Assembly: GCA_910584405.1 (NCBI GenBank) | Contig: CAJUAL010000001.1 | Location: 124,001-188,000, forward strand | Direction: 5' to 3' | DNA from: an uncultured Vampirovibrio sp. | GTDB taxonomy: Bacteria; Cyanobacteriota; Vampirovibrionia; Gastranaerophilales; Gastranaerophilaceae | DNA: 64,000 bases | Part shown: piece by piece, positions 34,284-43,762 of the stretch | Layout of the letters: the number at the start of each line of letters is the position of its first letter | Position numbering within the stretch: position 1 is the first letter of the stretch | Made by a program: the position numbers and the translations under genes | The notes under the pieces: generated by a model | Seen by the model: only the letters and a program-made list of their open reading frames with translations | Told to the model about the DNA's origin: nothing | Databases searched by the model: none

Positions 34284-35720
34284 TTATCGCTTACGAATTT
34301 TACGAAAAGCAGGTTTGAAGGTTAATTTTACCTTTTCACCCTGTAATTCAAATTTGTTTTTAACAAGTTCGATAATTTTTCTTTGATTTTCCGTATCGAG
34401 TTGAATAAATGCGTCGTAAAGTCGTTTTTTCATTATATCCTGACATTTTGAAGTTAAAGTTTTTATTTTCTGTTCAGTGCTGTTAATTCTTTCGGGCAAG
34501 TTGTTATACTCGTTTTCGATATCAGTTTCACTTGCAGTAATAAAATCTTCATCATCAATATTTTTGGATTTAATAAAGCGGTTTAACCGTAGTTTTGAGT
34601 GATGTTTACGGCTTACATCCCGTTTAAGATTTGAATATTGCTGCTTTAAGGGTTTAAATTCTTCCTTTAAAACCTCGTTAACAAGCTCTTTCGGGATTAG
34701 ATTAAGTCGAATTTCTTTGAAGTAGTTTAAAACAGCTTCGGTAACAACTGTTTCATTTACCGAATGTCTTATTTTATTTTCATCAAAAGCAGTATAATAG
34801 ATATATTTACCTTTTTTAATTTCACCCGTCATAAATTTACCTGTTTCTTGTAGTGTTAGCAGTTTTGAATACAAAAAATCATGTTTTTTGATTTTTTCGT
34901 AACCTGAACCGCTTAACATTTTTTGGACTTTATCATATAATTCACGACTTATTATTGCTTTGTATTTGCCTTTTATTTCTTTTTCACATCCCGGATATTT
35001 GTACCATCCCGTATAAAAAAGATTTTTTAGCATTGACGATAAAGTTGCCCTCGGAATTCTTTCATTAGCTTGTGGTTTATACTTAAAACCGAGTTCAAAT
35101 AGCTCATTAGTAAGTGTTTTTAAAGAGTATTCGCCCGTTGCATACAATTCAAAAGCTTTCTGTACTAATTCAGCTTCTTTAGGAACAACTACGATACGAT
35201 TTTTATATGTATCATAACCATGAGGCAATTTACTTGGTCTTTTACCTGTTTTCGCCCTGTCAATTAAGCCTTTTTTGCGAATTTCATTAAGGTGGTTAAC
35301 CTCAAATTCAGCACTCGCTATTATTATACTTGTCAAAAATTTTTCATGTGCTTGGAATGGCTTTTTAATAACCATATTTTCTTTGACAAAAACAATTTGT
35401 GTATTATATTCATCTACAAGCCCTCTAATCGGATAAAAATCAACTTGATTTCTTGTTAAACGATTAATACAAAAACAAACAATAACATCTGCACGATCTT
35501 TAGATTGTTGTTTTGCTATCATTTCATAAAAAACAGGTCTATTATATGGTGTCATGCCGCTTTTATTCTCATAATATACGTTTCGAACCTTAATACCATG
35601 CATTTCGCAATATTTACGGCATTCCCTTTCCTGTGTTTCTCTCGACATTCCGTCTTCTTGTGATTTACTTGATAACCTGATGTAAATATCAGCAATAAGC
35701 ATTTTAAGGAGTTTCGACAT
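34284..35720 (-). CDS. Second large serine recombinase, without a zinc-ribbon cysteine set
   Basis: The 478-residue protein has a resolvase domain (IADIYIRLSSKSQEDGMSR, CFCINRLTRNQ), a recombinase domain (GYDTYKNRIVVVPKEAELVQKAFELYATGEYSLKTL region) and a coiled coil. At the position of the zinc ribbon (FLYSKLLTLQETGKFMTGE) the usual CxxC pairs are missing. TAAGGAGG sets the ATG at 35720, which overlaps the end of the upstream ATPase gene by 17 bases. It is distinct from the other recombinase and may act in excision or element maintenance. Confidence 0.85.
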   Translation of the reverse strand: MSKLLKMLIADIYIRLSSKSQEDGMSRETQERECRKYCEMHGIKVRNVYYENKSGMTPYNRPVFYEMIAKQQSKDRADVIVCFCINRLTRNQVDFYPIRGLVDEYNTQIVFVKENMVIKKPFQAHEKFLTSIIIASAEFEVNHLNEIRKKGLIDRAKTGKRPSKLPHGYDTYKNRIVVVPKEAELVQKAFELYATGEYSLKTLTNELFELGFKYKPQANERIPRATLSSMLKNLFYTGWYKYPGCEKEIKGKYKAIISRELYDKVQKMLSGSGYEKIKKHDFLYSKLLTLQETGKFMTGEIKKGKYIYYTAFDENKIRHSVNETVVTEAVLNYFKEIRLNLIPKELVNEVLKEEFKPLKQQYSNLKRDVSRKHHSKLRLNRFIKSKNIDDEDFITASETDIENEYNNLPERINSTEQKIKTLTSKCQDIMKKRLYDAFIQLDTENQRKIIELVKNKFELQGEKVKLTFKPAFRKIRKR

Positions 35721-37389
35721 CGTCAGCCTCCTTATCTTCTGCAACTTCGGTTACCCTGTTTTTGATATCCAAAAGAATTTCATTACCAGATATGTCGATT
35801 TTAACAGCTTTTCCGATAGGTTTAATATCAGTTGCTTTTAAACTGATAACTCTTTTATCATTTGCAAGTTTTAATCTGATTTGAGCCGGATTAAGTTTTT
35901 TGTTCTCATTTGAACTGTTGTATATATCGCAGTATTTGGTAAGGTTTATTCGCAGATATTTGTCTTTTGTTATCATAAAATCTCTGCCATATATCAGTTC
36001 TTTTTTATTGAATAACTTATATACATCAGATAAAAAGACATCACCAAAAGAAAGTTCGGTATCAAGATACTGTTCAAAGTAATCAAGATAATTTTTAGCT
36101 AAATCTTCGGTATTAACGACTTCTTTACCTAAAATGTCATTAATTACAGTTCATATAGCCATTCCAATAGCAATATTATTGCATATTCTCGCAAAGCTAC
36201 AGTATTTTTGAGCAATTTTGTATTGTTTGTAGTAAAAATCAAGAATTTTATTACGGTAAAATAGGATTTTCGGAAGAAAACAAGAAAGTTTTGTTAATTC
36301 TTCTTTTGAATGATACTTAAAGTCGCTCAAATCATATTTATCCCGTTTTAAGTTTACTGGAATACATCTTGAAAAGTTTGCAAAAGTCATATTTTCAAAG
36401 AAATGATTTGTTCCCGCACAAAAAGTAGTATTTATCTCGGTTACAATCTCTTTTCCGTCTTTCGATGATTTTTTACGAGGAGTAGCTGAAAAACTGTCTT
36501 TGCCTAAATCTTCAATATTTTGCATTCGCCTGTTGTCAAGTTCTTCAAAGAAAACAGGAAAATTATTGACTTTTTCTAATTGAAATCTCAAACTTACCAT
36601 TGTTGATGTTCCGCTTGTAAGTTTTGTCATATTCGTTATTCCAAAAATTGAAGCTAAAATATGAACAATGGTTGATTTACCCGCATTTGATTCACCGTAA
36701 AATATGACGTAAGGATAACCCTGAGTATTTGATATAAAAAGTTCAAAAAAGCAACAACCGATTACAACAGCTATTGCAATTAGAATTGGGGCGTCAAAAG
36801 TTTTGATTAATGTTTGCACAAATTCATCAAGAACTTGTTCGGGATTTTCACATTCATAAAGTTTTGGAATTAAGTCATTTGCAGGCAGAATTTGGAGTTT
36901 TTCTTCATCTGTAAATGAAATATTATCAGGTAACTGCGGATAATCCTCAATTGTTTGAGTATCAATTAAAATCTTTTTGTTGCCTAGAATATAACTTTTT
37001 TCTTTTGGTTGATAGCCAAAATTTGTATATATTACAACGGATTTAAGATTTTCGTAAAGCATTTGCATAAGCAAAAGATATCGCTTTTTGTTAAAATCTT
37101 CGTATAATCCTACAATGTCTTTATGAATAGTCTTGAAAAAGCTTTTGTAGTCTATTTCATCATTACCCTCAATGATTTTGATATATCGTTTGTCGGGTTG
37201 CTGTTCTTTTGTCAGTCATAAAACAAGTTTTTCGGTAATTTTGTATGAATTTTTTGTATCTGTAATCATCTTTAAAGTAAATAAACCGTTAAGAAAGTAA
37301 TTTGCAATTTTAACTGACTGTAAATCACCGTTTTTATCAGTGTAATTATATATTAAACAGTTATTTTCAATAGATAAATATTTTGTCAT
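35704..37389 (-). CDS. Primase/helicase-like P-loop ATPase read through two in-frame TGA codons
   Basis: A single frame of 561 codons runs from an ATG behind AAAGGAAA to TAA, broken only by TGA at 37216-37218 (codon 58) and 36151-36153 (codon 413). Between and after them the frame is fully open. Walker A GESNAGKST (about residue 232) and Walker B-like FPVFFEELD lie in the middle, resembling DUF927/D5-type replication ATPases of plasmids and phages. Read as Trp the contexts are LVL-W-LTKEQ and GMAI-W-TVIND. No TGG is present in the frame. Under the standard code it would be a pseudogene in three pieces. It is upstream of, and coupled to, the second serine recombinase. Confidence 0.65.
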
Positions 37390-37426
37390 TTTGTTTTTCC
37401 TTTCATTTATGTATTGTGAGTAAAAG

Positions 37427-37456
37427 AAAAGAACGAGGGTATATCCTCGTTCTTTT
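37427..37456 (-). terminator. Terminator between 37479-37922 and the ATPase gene
   Basis: A 12-base perfect stem (AAAAGAACGAGG with CCTCGTTCTTTT), 6-base loop and T-rich tail on the minus strand. Confidence 0.85.
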
Positions 37457-37478
37457 CTACCGTTGAATGGATTATTTA

Positions 37479-37922
37479 TTAATCAGAGGCTAATCGAAAA
37501 TAAATGTATTCAACAGGTATATTTTTCCCGACACAACTAATAATTAATTGATTGTATCGGCTTACTTTAGCTTCAAAAACATAATTTTTCCATACTATAA
37601 TAGGCATTACATCGTTAAATTGTAAAGAGTATGGAATAAAGCTTTCAGGCAATTCAATTTCGAAAACATTGTTAATTACTTCATCTTCGGTATATAATTT
37701 GTTAAAAATCGTACCTACATATAAATTAGTCAACAATTCAAGATCTTCTAATTCTGTAATATCAGAGATTTCGAAAATCTCGTGTTCTAAATCCGCAAAT
37801 TTACACTTTTTAAGTTTTTCCATTACGGATTCATGAATTCCGAGTTTTTTGAGAGTGCTAAAGCTAAATGCTGAAAGCATTACATAATTTTCGGTGTTAT
37901 CACCACATTTTAGATTGTCCAT
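37479..37922 (-). CDS. Hypothetical accessory protein
   Basis: The 147-residue acidic protein (MDNLKCGDNTENYVML to YIYFRLASD) is not recognised. It has an AAGGAGG site six bases before the ATG, its own terminator, and a CTACAG/CTGTAG hairpin in the leader. It lies just upstream of the ATPase in the putative replication block. Confidence 0.65.
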   Translation of the reverse strand: MDNLKCGDNTENYVMLSAFSFSTLKKLGIHESVMEKLKKCKFADLEHEIFEISDITELEDLELLTNLYVGTIFNKLYTEDEVINNVFEIELPESFIPYSLQFNDVMPIIVWKNYVFEAKVSRYNQLIISCVGKNIPVEYIYFRLASD

Positions 37923-38058
37923 ATGGACCTCCTTATTTTCTTATAAATACCTACAGCCAAAGCCTGTAGATATTTAGTTTTGTTTACACTAAACTGTCAT
38001 GTGTAGCTTGGTCAATGATCAGTTACATATAAATTGGAGATGTAATCTCCGAGAGAGG

Positions 38059-38178
38059 TTAAACAGCTAAAATCGCCTGCAAGATGATTTTGATAAGCTG
38101 TTTAATCTCTTGTTTTTCTTGTTCTGTTCAACTTGTATCAATTTTTTTGATTAGAGATTTTTGATAATCTTTTTTCAT
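38059..38178 (-). CDS. Small protein with one in-frame TGA
   Basis: Behind a good AGAAAGGA site, ATG opens a 40-codon frame ending in TAA: a basic start (MKKDYQKSLIKKIDTS), TGA at 38128-38130 (codon 17), then TEQEKQEIKQLIKIILQAI. The second half is a well-formed amphipathic helix. Read as Trp the junction is DTS-W-TEQ. With TGA as stop it would be a 16-residue peptide. Confidence 0.5.
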
Positions 38179-38298
38179 AAAATTCCTTTCTCTCAAAGAA
38201 TGATTTTTATTTTTGAGTTTTAACTTGTGGATATATAAAAACATTATTTTGAAAAATCTTAAGGAATTGTAATGTTTTTTAACAATATAGCCAAAATA

Positions 38299-38327
38299 TT
38301 GACATTATAACTATTTTCGCCTATACA
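38299..38327 (+). promoter_or_regulatory. Promoter of the 38362 gene
   Basis: TTGACA, 17 bases, TATACA in a very AT-rich gap; the gene's ATG follows a 34-base leader containing AAAGGTG. Confidence 0.7.
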
Positions 38328-38361
38328 TAATATCAATACATAACAATACAAAAGGTGAAAG

Positions 38362-38772
38362 ATGTCAAATCAAAAAAAATCTCATATTCATGAATGGATT
38401 AAAAATGGTCATAAACATGGAAAACAAAGGTATATTTGTAAAATTTGCGGACAAACTTGTTATGAAATGGATATGAATTTACGGCAAAATTTATATTCTT
38501 TAGCATTAAATCTTATACATAGTTACCCAAATAATGAAGAGTTTATTTGGAATGATGTTGTCGAATTTGATGAAAATCAAGATGAGATTGATATTCCAAT
38601 TGAAAGCTATAGGTTTAAAATTGAAAAAATTCGTAAATCAAGGTCTGAGTTTTTTTCTATGCTAAAAAATGGTGGAAGATTATATAAACCTATGATAGTT
38701 TGGATGTGTGAAGCAGATCCTGAAAATTTTGACTGGAGAAATAATAAACTGTTAATATATGAGGTAACTTAA
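38362..38772 (+). CDS. Hypothetical protein with transposase-like zinc finger
   Basis: The 136 residues begin with HEWIKNGHKHGKQRYICKICGQTC, a CxxC zinc-knuckle of the kind found at the start of IS transposases, and continue with an acidic helical region. It has a consensus promoter and is followed after one base by another gene, so both form an operon. A DNA-binding role is possible. Confidence 0.6.
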   Translation: MSNQKKSHIHEWIKNGHKHGKQRYICKICGQTCYEMDMNLRQNLYSLALNLIHSYPNNEEFIWNDVVEFDENQDEIDIPIESYRFKIEKIRKSRSEFFSMLKNGGRLYKPMIVWMCEADPENFDWRNNKLLIYEVT

Positions 38773-38773
38773 T

Positions 38774-39589
38774 ATGGATATTGATAATTTTTTTCCTCAA
38801 CAGCGATATTTAATAAGTTTCAATAACGAAAATTTTGAAGAATTTTTTAGTCAAAAAAAGATAAATATAGTTTCTTATATTGGAATAAAAGGAAATTATT
38901 TACATTTAAATAATATATTTTACAAAGAAAGTTTTAAACTGACATATGATAAGAGAGAGCTTATTGTAAAGGAAGTCAAAAGGTTATTTAATGAGGAAAA
39001 TAATCCTAATGTTAAAACGAATTCTATTTTGAAATGGTTGTTTAATGGTGATATTTTTGTTCTATATTCTAAAAATCTTTTTAAAAATAATTTATGGAAA
39101 AATATTAAATCTGGCTATTTAATTAGTATAAAAGAAAATAATATTTTAAAACTTTTCGAAAAGAATAATTATAAAATTAAATGTTATGGTATCAGTTTAA
39201 ATGAGAATTGTGAATTATTAGCGGTTGCTTATAAAATTATAGGTAAACGACAAAAATTAGATAGATTTGTTTTTATTTTTAAAACAAGAGAACATATTAT
39301 ATGTATATCTCCAAAATATAGATCATCGTTGTCTGATTTTTATTATTATGAAGATTATAGTTTTGAACAAAAACATGGTGATAATGCATTTTGTATTGAA
39401 AAATTAGATTTTACACTTGTTGATGAGTTTGTAGATAATAGTCTATCATTGGATACGATTGTTAGAAAAATTGAATATACAGAGAATGCTAACTGTATAA
39501 AAAATAGAATAGATTACATTAGTAATTATTTTAATCCATTAATTATATCTGTAGGTGAGTCTGCTGATATGATGGAATTTATGCCATAA
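38774..39589 (+). CDS. Hypothetical accessory protein
   Basis: Not recognised: 271 residues, very rich in Ile, Asn, Lys and Phe, AT-rich codons, no membrane segment and no motif that I can name. It begins two bases after the previous gene's stop, so the two are co-translated. Confidence 0.6.
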   Translation: MDIDNFFPQQRYLISFNNENFEEFFSQKKINIVSYIGIKGNYLHLNNIFYKESFKLTYDKRELIVKEVKRLFNEENNPNVKTNSILKWLFNGDIFVLYSKNLFKNNLWKNIKSGYLISIKENNILKLFEKNNYKIKCYGISLNENCELLAVAYKIIGKRQKLDRFVFIFKTREHIICISPKYRSSLSDFYYYEDYSFEQKHGDNAFCIEKLDFTLVDEFVDNSLSLDTIVRKIEYTENANCIKNRIDYISNYFNPLIISVGESADMMEFMP

Positions 39590-39620
39590 ATTCCAGATTT
39601 TAAATAAATATAGATTATCA

Positions 39621-40385
39621 TCAAAAGTAGTATTGTTCTAATATGTTACCTTGACTATCTATTATATAAGAATCTTCACCGATTACTACTTGATATTCTC
39701 CTACATTTCCTTGACTATAACCATACCAGTTAGGAAATATTAAGTCATAATATTTTATAACTTCACCATTTTTATTAATGAGAGCATACTGTTTTTCTTT
39801 AATATCAGCAAAGCCGTTAGCATTATCGTCACCTAAATATACTGCAGCGGTTCCGTTAATAAATGGATTAACAATAATTTCTTCGTCTCCAGAATATCCT
39901 CCAAATTTCGGGGAAATAACATACTCCCCTTTTGTATTAATATATCCCCAACGTTGACCATTGTAAACTGCAGCTAATCCTTCTGAAAAGATTTTTGCAT
40001 CTTCAAATTGTGGCTGAATTATCATTTGACCTTGTGGAGTTTGATAACCATATAAGCCTGTTTCATTGTTAAATATCGGAATTAAAATTTTTTCTGTATT
40101 AATTTCTTCTTTTTTTGTTGAAATATTATTTTGGTGTTGTGGGGGAGTATAATAATAGTTTGTATCAACAGGTGGAAAAGAAGTTTGTGAAGTTTCCGGC
40201 AACTGTTGCTCTTTTGGTTGTTGCTGTTGAGCGTTGGTTTGATTGATCTGTCCCCGTAACCTGTTCACATCGGAAAGAATGTCAATACCGCCACGAATAC
40301 CATACATAATCTCGTTAAGATTGCTTGCATAGCAATAATTTGTTGGTAATATTAAAAACAAAAATATTAATATTAAATTTTTCAT
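39621..40385 (-). CDS. Secreted WG-repeat protein
   Basis: A signal peptide (MKNLILIFLFLILPTNYCYA) is followed by a Gln/Pro-rich linker and several WG repeats (GLYGYQTPQGQMIIQPQFEDAKIFSEGLAAV, then RWGYINTKGEYVISPKF). WG repeats form beta-rich binding surfaces. AGGAGG precedes the ATG. The frame ends with three consecutive stops, TGA-TGA-TAA; if TGA were sense the protein would gain two residues. Confidence 0.75.
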   Translation of the reverse strand: MKNLILIFLFLILPTNYCYASNLNEIMYGIRGGIDILSDVNRLRGQINQTNAQQQQPKEQQLPETSQTSFPPVDTNYYYTPPQHQNNISTKKEEINTEKILIPIFNNETGLYGYQTPQGQMIIQPQFEDAKIFSEGLAAVYNGQRWGYINTKGEYVISPKFGGYSGDEEIIVNPFINGTAAVYLGDDNANGFADIKEKQYALINKNGEVIKYYDLIFPNWYGYSQGNVGEYQVVIGEDSYIIDSQGNILEQYYF

Positions 40386-40395
40386 AATTACCTCC

Positions 40396-42141
40396 TTAAT
40401 AACAGTATCCGTTTGGCCTGTCACATTCTAGTTGTGCTGCATATTCAAACAAGTTATAACTTTCATCAGCCATCTCAAAATTACCTAAAGCATTATAAAG
40501 ATCTTTTGCCATCCATGCTTCATCCATAGCTTTACGATAATTTTTCTTTTTCAAGTTTATTTTTGCCATACTAAGTCTTGCAATAGCCATTTGTTTTTTA
40601 TCGAAACTAAAACTTATTACTTTATTAAAATCTTCAAGGGCTTTATCATATTCTGATAGTTTGTTAAAGTAAATAAGTCCTCTATTCATATATGCAACTC
40701 CAAAATCTTTTCTCAAATTTATTGCTTTCGTAAAAGCTTCTATTGCCTCTTTATTTTTATTTAAGTTCATTAAAGTTAAACCTTTTCTAAACCAGTGTTC
40801 ATGATTTTCGGAGTTTAATAAAAGTAAAATATCACTTACAATAAGTGCTTCTTGGTATTTCTTAGCAGTAAAAAGGTCAAGATATTTCTTTGAATATTCT
40901 GGAGTATTTTTCTTTACCGTTTCAATATCAAATTTTGTAGCAGCTTCTGTTAAAGATTTACATTTGCTTAATTGATTTTGATTTAATGCTTTAATAGCCT
41001 TATTTGTTAGTTCTGTTGCATATTTCTTGTTATTCTGAGTTTTTGTTTTTGTTACTAAGTCAAAAAAAGCTTTTGCAGTTTTATTATCGTTATTTTCTAT
41101 TTCTGCAACTCCTTTTGCAAAAATTTCTACAGAAAGGTCTGTATTTTTATCAAGATTTATAACATTTGCAACTTCAACCATTTTTGTTGCTGTTGCAATT
41201 TCGCCAACATAAACATTTTTAATACTATTATCAACAAGAAGATTACATATTGTCGGTAATGAAAAGAAAACAGAAACTCCTATTATGATTAAAATAAGAA
41301 GACTAATAACAATAAACTTTACAGGATTTCCTTTCTGTTTTGATTTAACAATAGTCTTTATTTCTGTAGTAGAATTTTTTGCTTTTGAGGGCACATTATT
41401 TTCAAAAAACTTTTTAGATTTTGCTAAAATTGCACTAAAATCAAAATTTCCTTTACCCGAATAAAAAAGAGATAAAGTTAACAATAATAAAACAATAACT
41501 GTTCCGATAATTGCATACCAGTTAAGCATACAAAATTCAACATTAATAGGATTAACTTCTGTATAATCGATTTTCCATATATAAGTATTGTTGTTATCTG
41601 TATCTTTTATTGCTGTATTCGCTTTAATCCATATTGCTTGTGTCGGTAATTGAATCTTAATTTTTGATGAAATAAGGTCATTAGGATTCATATTGGTTTC
41701 TGAAGATTTTACTTTTTCAGATTCTTCTAATTTTCCGTCAAAAAGATATTTTTTAAAGAATATATAATTTTTGATAGTTAAAACACTTGTTCCAGTAGTT
41801 TTTGGAACGATAAATGCTATTTTTTCAACTTTTTTGATTTTTGATATATTCTTGCAAATTTCTATTCTTTTATTGCCAATACCGTCTTTCGTATCTACTT
41901 CCTGAACTTCTGTTTCAATATTTGCCCCATCAATTATAGTTGTTATATCTTTAGTTAAATCTTCATTTGACGTATTATTATCTGAATATGCCATTAATTC
42001 TCGAGGGAAAAGAACAGTTGTTTCAACTTTCATATTATCATGATTGTCAAAAGTTATTGTACTATCAGCTTTAATACAACCTGTAGATAATATTGCAATT
42101 CCAAATAATAAAACTATCGAAAATAAAATATTCTTTTTCAT
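40396..42141 (-). CDS. Lipoprotein with two membrane segments and C-terminal TPRs
   Basis: The 581-residue protein has a lipoprotein signal (FGIAILSTGC, Cys22), an extracytoplasmic region loosely resembling LppM/DUF3153 lipoproteins, two hydrophobic segments (around residues 212-228 and 277-296), and TPR units in the last third (HWFRKGLTLMNLNKNKEAIE, VAYMNRGLIYFNKLSEYDKA). It is followed 10 bases on by the secreted WG protein and preceded by a second TPR protein, a three-gene envelope operon inside the accessory region. Function unknown. Confidence 0.7.
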   Translation of the reverse strand: MKKNILFSIVLLFGIAILSTGCIKADSTITFDNHDNMKVETTVLFPRELMAYSDNNTSNEDLTKDITTIIDGANIETEVQEVDTKDGIGNKRIEICKNISKIKKVEKIAFIVPKTTGTSVLTIKNYIFFKKYLFDGKLEESEKVKSSETNMNPNDLISSKIKIQLPTQAIWIKANTAIKDTDNNNTYIWKIDYTEVNPINVEFCMLNWYAIIGTVIVLLLLTLSLFYSGKGNFDFSAILAKSKKFFENNVPSKAKNSTTEIKTIVKSKQKGNPVKFIVISLLILIIIGVSVFFSLPTICNLLVDNSIKNVYVGEIATATKMVEVANVINLDKNTDLSVEIFAKGVAEIENNDNKTAKAFFDLVTKTKTQNNKKYATELTNKAIKALNQNQLSKCKSLTEAATKFDIETVKKNTPEYSKKYLDLFTAKKYQEALIVSDILLLLNSENHEHWFRKGLTLMNLNKNKEAIEAFTKAINLRKDFGVAYMNRGLIYFNKLSEYDKALEDFNKVISFSFDKKQMAIARLSMAKINLKKKNYRKAMDEAWMAKDLYNALGNFEMADESYNLFEYAAQLECDRPNGYCY

Positions 42142-42153
42142 AATTTCCCTTTC

Positions 42154-43002
42154 TTAAAAGCATTTATCATATAATGCACACATTAATTGTTCAGCTTGAT
42201 GTAGCATTTTAAAGCCTTTTGAATAATCTACTATATCATTTAATTCATTTTTCAGTCCTAACGCAATACTACGATCATGCACAAAACCGTCAAAATCTTT
42301 TTCGTTATATTTTTCTACGGCTCTGTAACAGTACGCTATTGCACTTGCTTCTTTACTACTATTAAGGGCGATTGCTTTGTTAAAATCATCTATAGCTTGT
42401 GCGTATGTTTCTTCACTGGAATAGTAGGTCGTGCCCCTATAAGCATAAGCCCCGGCAAGATTTTCATCTAAATCAATTGCTGTGCTGAATAATTTTAACA
42501 TATCAGAATAATCACAATCGTACTGGCAATTTTCATTTGCTTTCAATAAAGCTTTTCCTTTTTGAAGATAAATGTCAGCTAAACTAGGGTCAAAAATAAT
42601 GGCAATATCAAAATATTTTGTAGCTTTGTCTTGTAAGCCAATTCCCATTTTTGCTTTTCCTAAAGTAATAAGTTTTTTTGCATATTCAGTATCTTTAGAT
42701 GGTGATAACTGTTCTATAAAGCCAATAATCTCTTTCACAGAGTTGTAATCGTTAGTTTCAATTTTTTTAATACATATATCACTTAGTTGTCTAATATATT
42801 TTCTTGTTGCAATATTGTTAATGTGTCGTGCTAAATCAAATCTTTTTTTTGCAGTAACAAAATCATTGTTGTTAATCTGTGTAACGACATCATTCATAGT
42901 AATCTCAACAATTTTGGGAGTAGAAAAATAATATCCTGCACCGAATAATGTCAACAATACTAAAATAATATAGAATTTTCTGTTTTTCAAAATGTTTCTC
43001 AT
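42154..43002 (-). CDS. Membrane-anchored TPR protein
   Basis: The 282-residue protein has an N-terminal transmembrane anchor (FYIILVLLTLFGAGYYF) and TPR units (ADIYLQKGKALLKANENC, GAYAYRGTTYYSSEETYAQA). GGAGAAAG supports the ATG at 43002 over an upstream in-frame one. It is the first gene of the operon with the lipoprotein and WG protein and resembles the lipoprotein's TPR part, including the C-terminal CALYDKCF/CDRPNGYCY cysteine pair. Confidence 0.7.
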   Translation of the reverse strand: MRNILKNRKFYIILVLLTLFGAGYYFSTPKIVEITMNDVVTQINNNDFVTAKKRFDLARHINNIATRKYIRQLSDICIKKIETNDYNSVKEIIGFIEQLSPSKDTEYAKKLITLGKAKMGIGLQDKATKYFDIAIIFDPSLADIYLQKGKALLKANENCQYDCDYSDMLKLFSTAIDLDENLAGAYAYRGTTYYSSEETYAQAIDDFNKAIALNSSKEASAIAYCYRAVEKYNEKDFDGFVHDRSIALGLKNELNDIVDYSKGFKMLHQAEQLMCALYDKCF

Positions 43003-43171
43003 ACTTTCTCCTGCATTCTTTGAGCCAATAACCAAAATAATGCTAATCAAAAACCATAAATAAGTAAATAGTGTTTTCGTATGAATTTATTTAGTCTTTT
43101 CATAAATAATCATACCCAAATAGTCATAAGCTACAGAATGTAATATCATCGAAAAGATACGAGGTAGAAAT

Positions 43172-43531
43172 ATGGCAAAAAGAAAAGAATTCGATAAAGA
43201 TACGGCAATGCTAACAACGGCTGTGGTAGCTGACATGCTAGAGATTACTCCCGACAGATTAAGAACATACGATACAGAAAAACTAATAATCACACATAGG
43301 GTTAAAACAGGTCAAGTTCAAAAAAGATTGTACTCTCAAAACGATGTCGAATGGTTGCAATGCTTGCGAATTCTACTCAAAGACCATAAAATGAGCATAT
43401 CCTCTATCAAAATTTTGTTGCAAATCCTCTACATCAATCAAAAAGCCAAAATGCCTAATAATGCCATAGGCGAGGTCTTGGCTGAAATGCTAAAAAATCC
43501 GAACTTCAAATCAGTAGTTCGGAAATTCTAG
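43172..43531 (+). CDS. MerR-like HTH regulator
   Basis: The 119 residues contain a MerR-type winged helix: LTTAVVADMLEITPDRLRTYD, the wing (TGQVQKRLYSQNDVEWLQCLR) and a C-terminal dimerisation helix. GGTAG-like SD only. Its DNA is less AT-rich than the flanks, as is that of the following two minus-strand frames, suggesting a separately acquired block. Confidence 0.75.
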   Translation: MAKRKEFDKDTAMLTTAVVADMLEITPDRLRTYDTEKLIITHRVKTGQVQKRLYSQNDVEWLQCLRILLKDHKMSISSIKILLQILYINQKAKMPNNAIGEVLAEMLKNPNFKSVVRKF

Positions 43532-43550
43532 ACAAAAACAGAGAAAATAC

Positions 43551-43739
43551 TTAGAAAAGTTTTCTAAAAAGTGAAAGTGGGTAAAATCCTGTCATAGACA
43601 GAAAATCGTTTGCAAATAACTCTCAAAACTCCTCATTTTCGGATAATTCCTCTAACATTTGCATGGCTTTAGAACTATCTGCAAAATAATCACACATAGC
43701 AGTCAAAAGCCATAACAGCCGATAAAACAAAATTTTCAC
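43551..43739 (-). CDS. Small protein with one in-frame TGA
   Basis: From a GTG 23 bases after the previous stop, a 63-codon frame runs to TAA with a single TGA at 43623-43625 (codon 39). The two halves, MLEELSENEEF and ELFANDFLSMTGFYPL, join into a continuous protein-like sequence; Trp would give EEF-W-ELF. Another Trp in the frame is TGG. The start is weak (TTAGGG nine bases upstream), so existence of the gene is uncertain. Confidence 0.4.
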
Positions 43740-43762
43740 AACAGAAAACCCTAAATTCAGAT

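Noticed and set aside
35704..37389. Interpretation of the ATPase gene as an ordinary decayed pseudogene
   Set aside because: Decay in AT-rich DNA would give TAA or TAG stops and frameshifts as well; only TGA is seen and the frame stays open. It remains the main alternative.
35704..37389. Selenocysteine at the TGA codons
   Set aside because: No SECIS-like hairpin was evident just after either TGA, there are two per gene, and other small genes show the same pattern.
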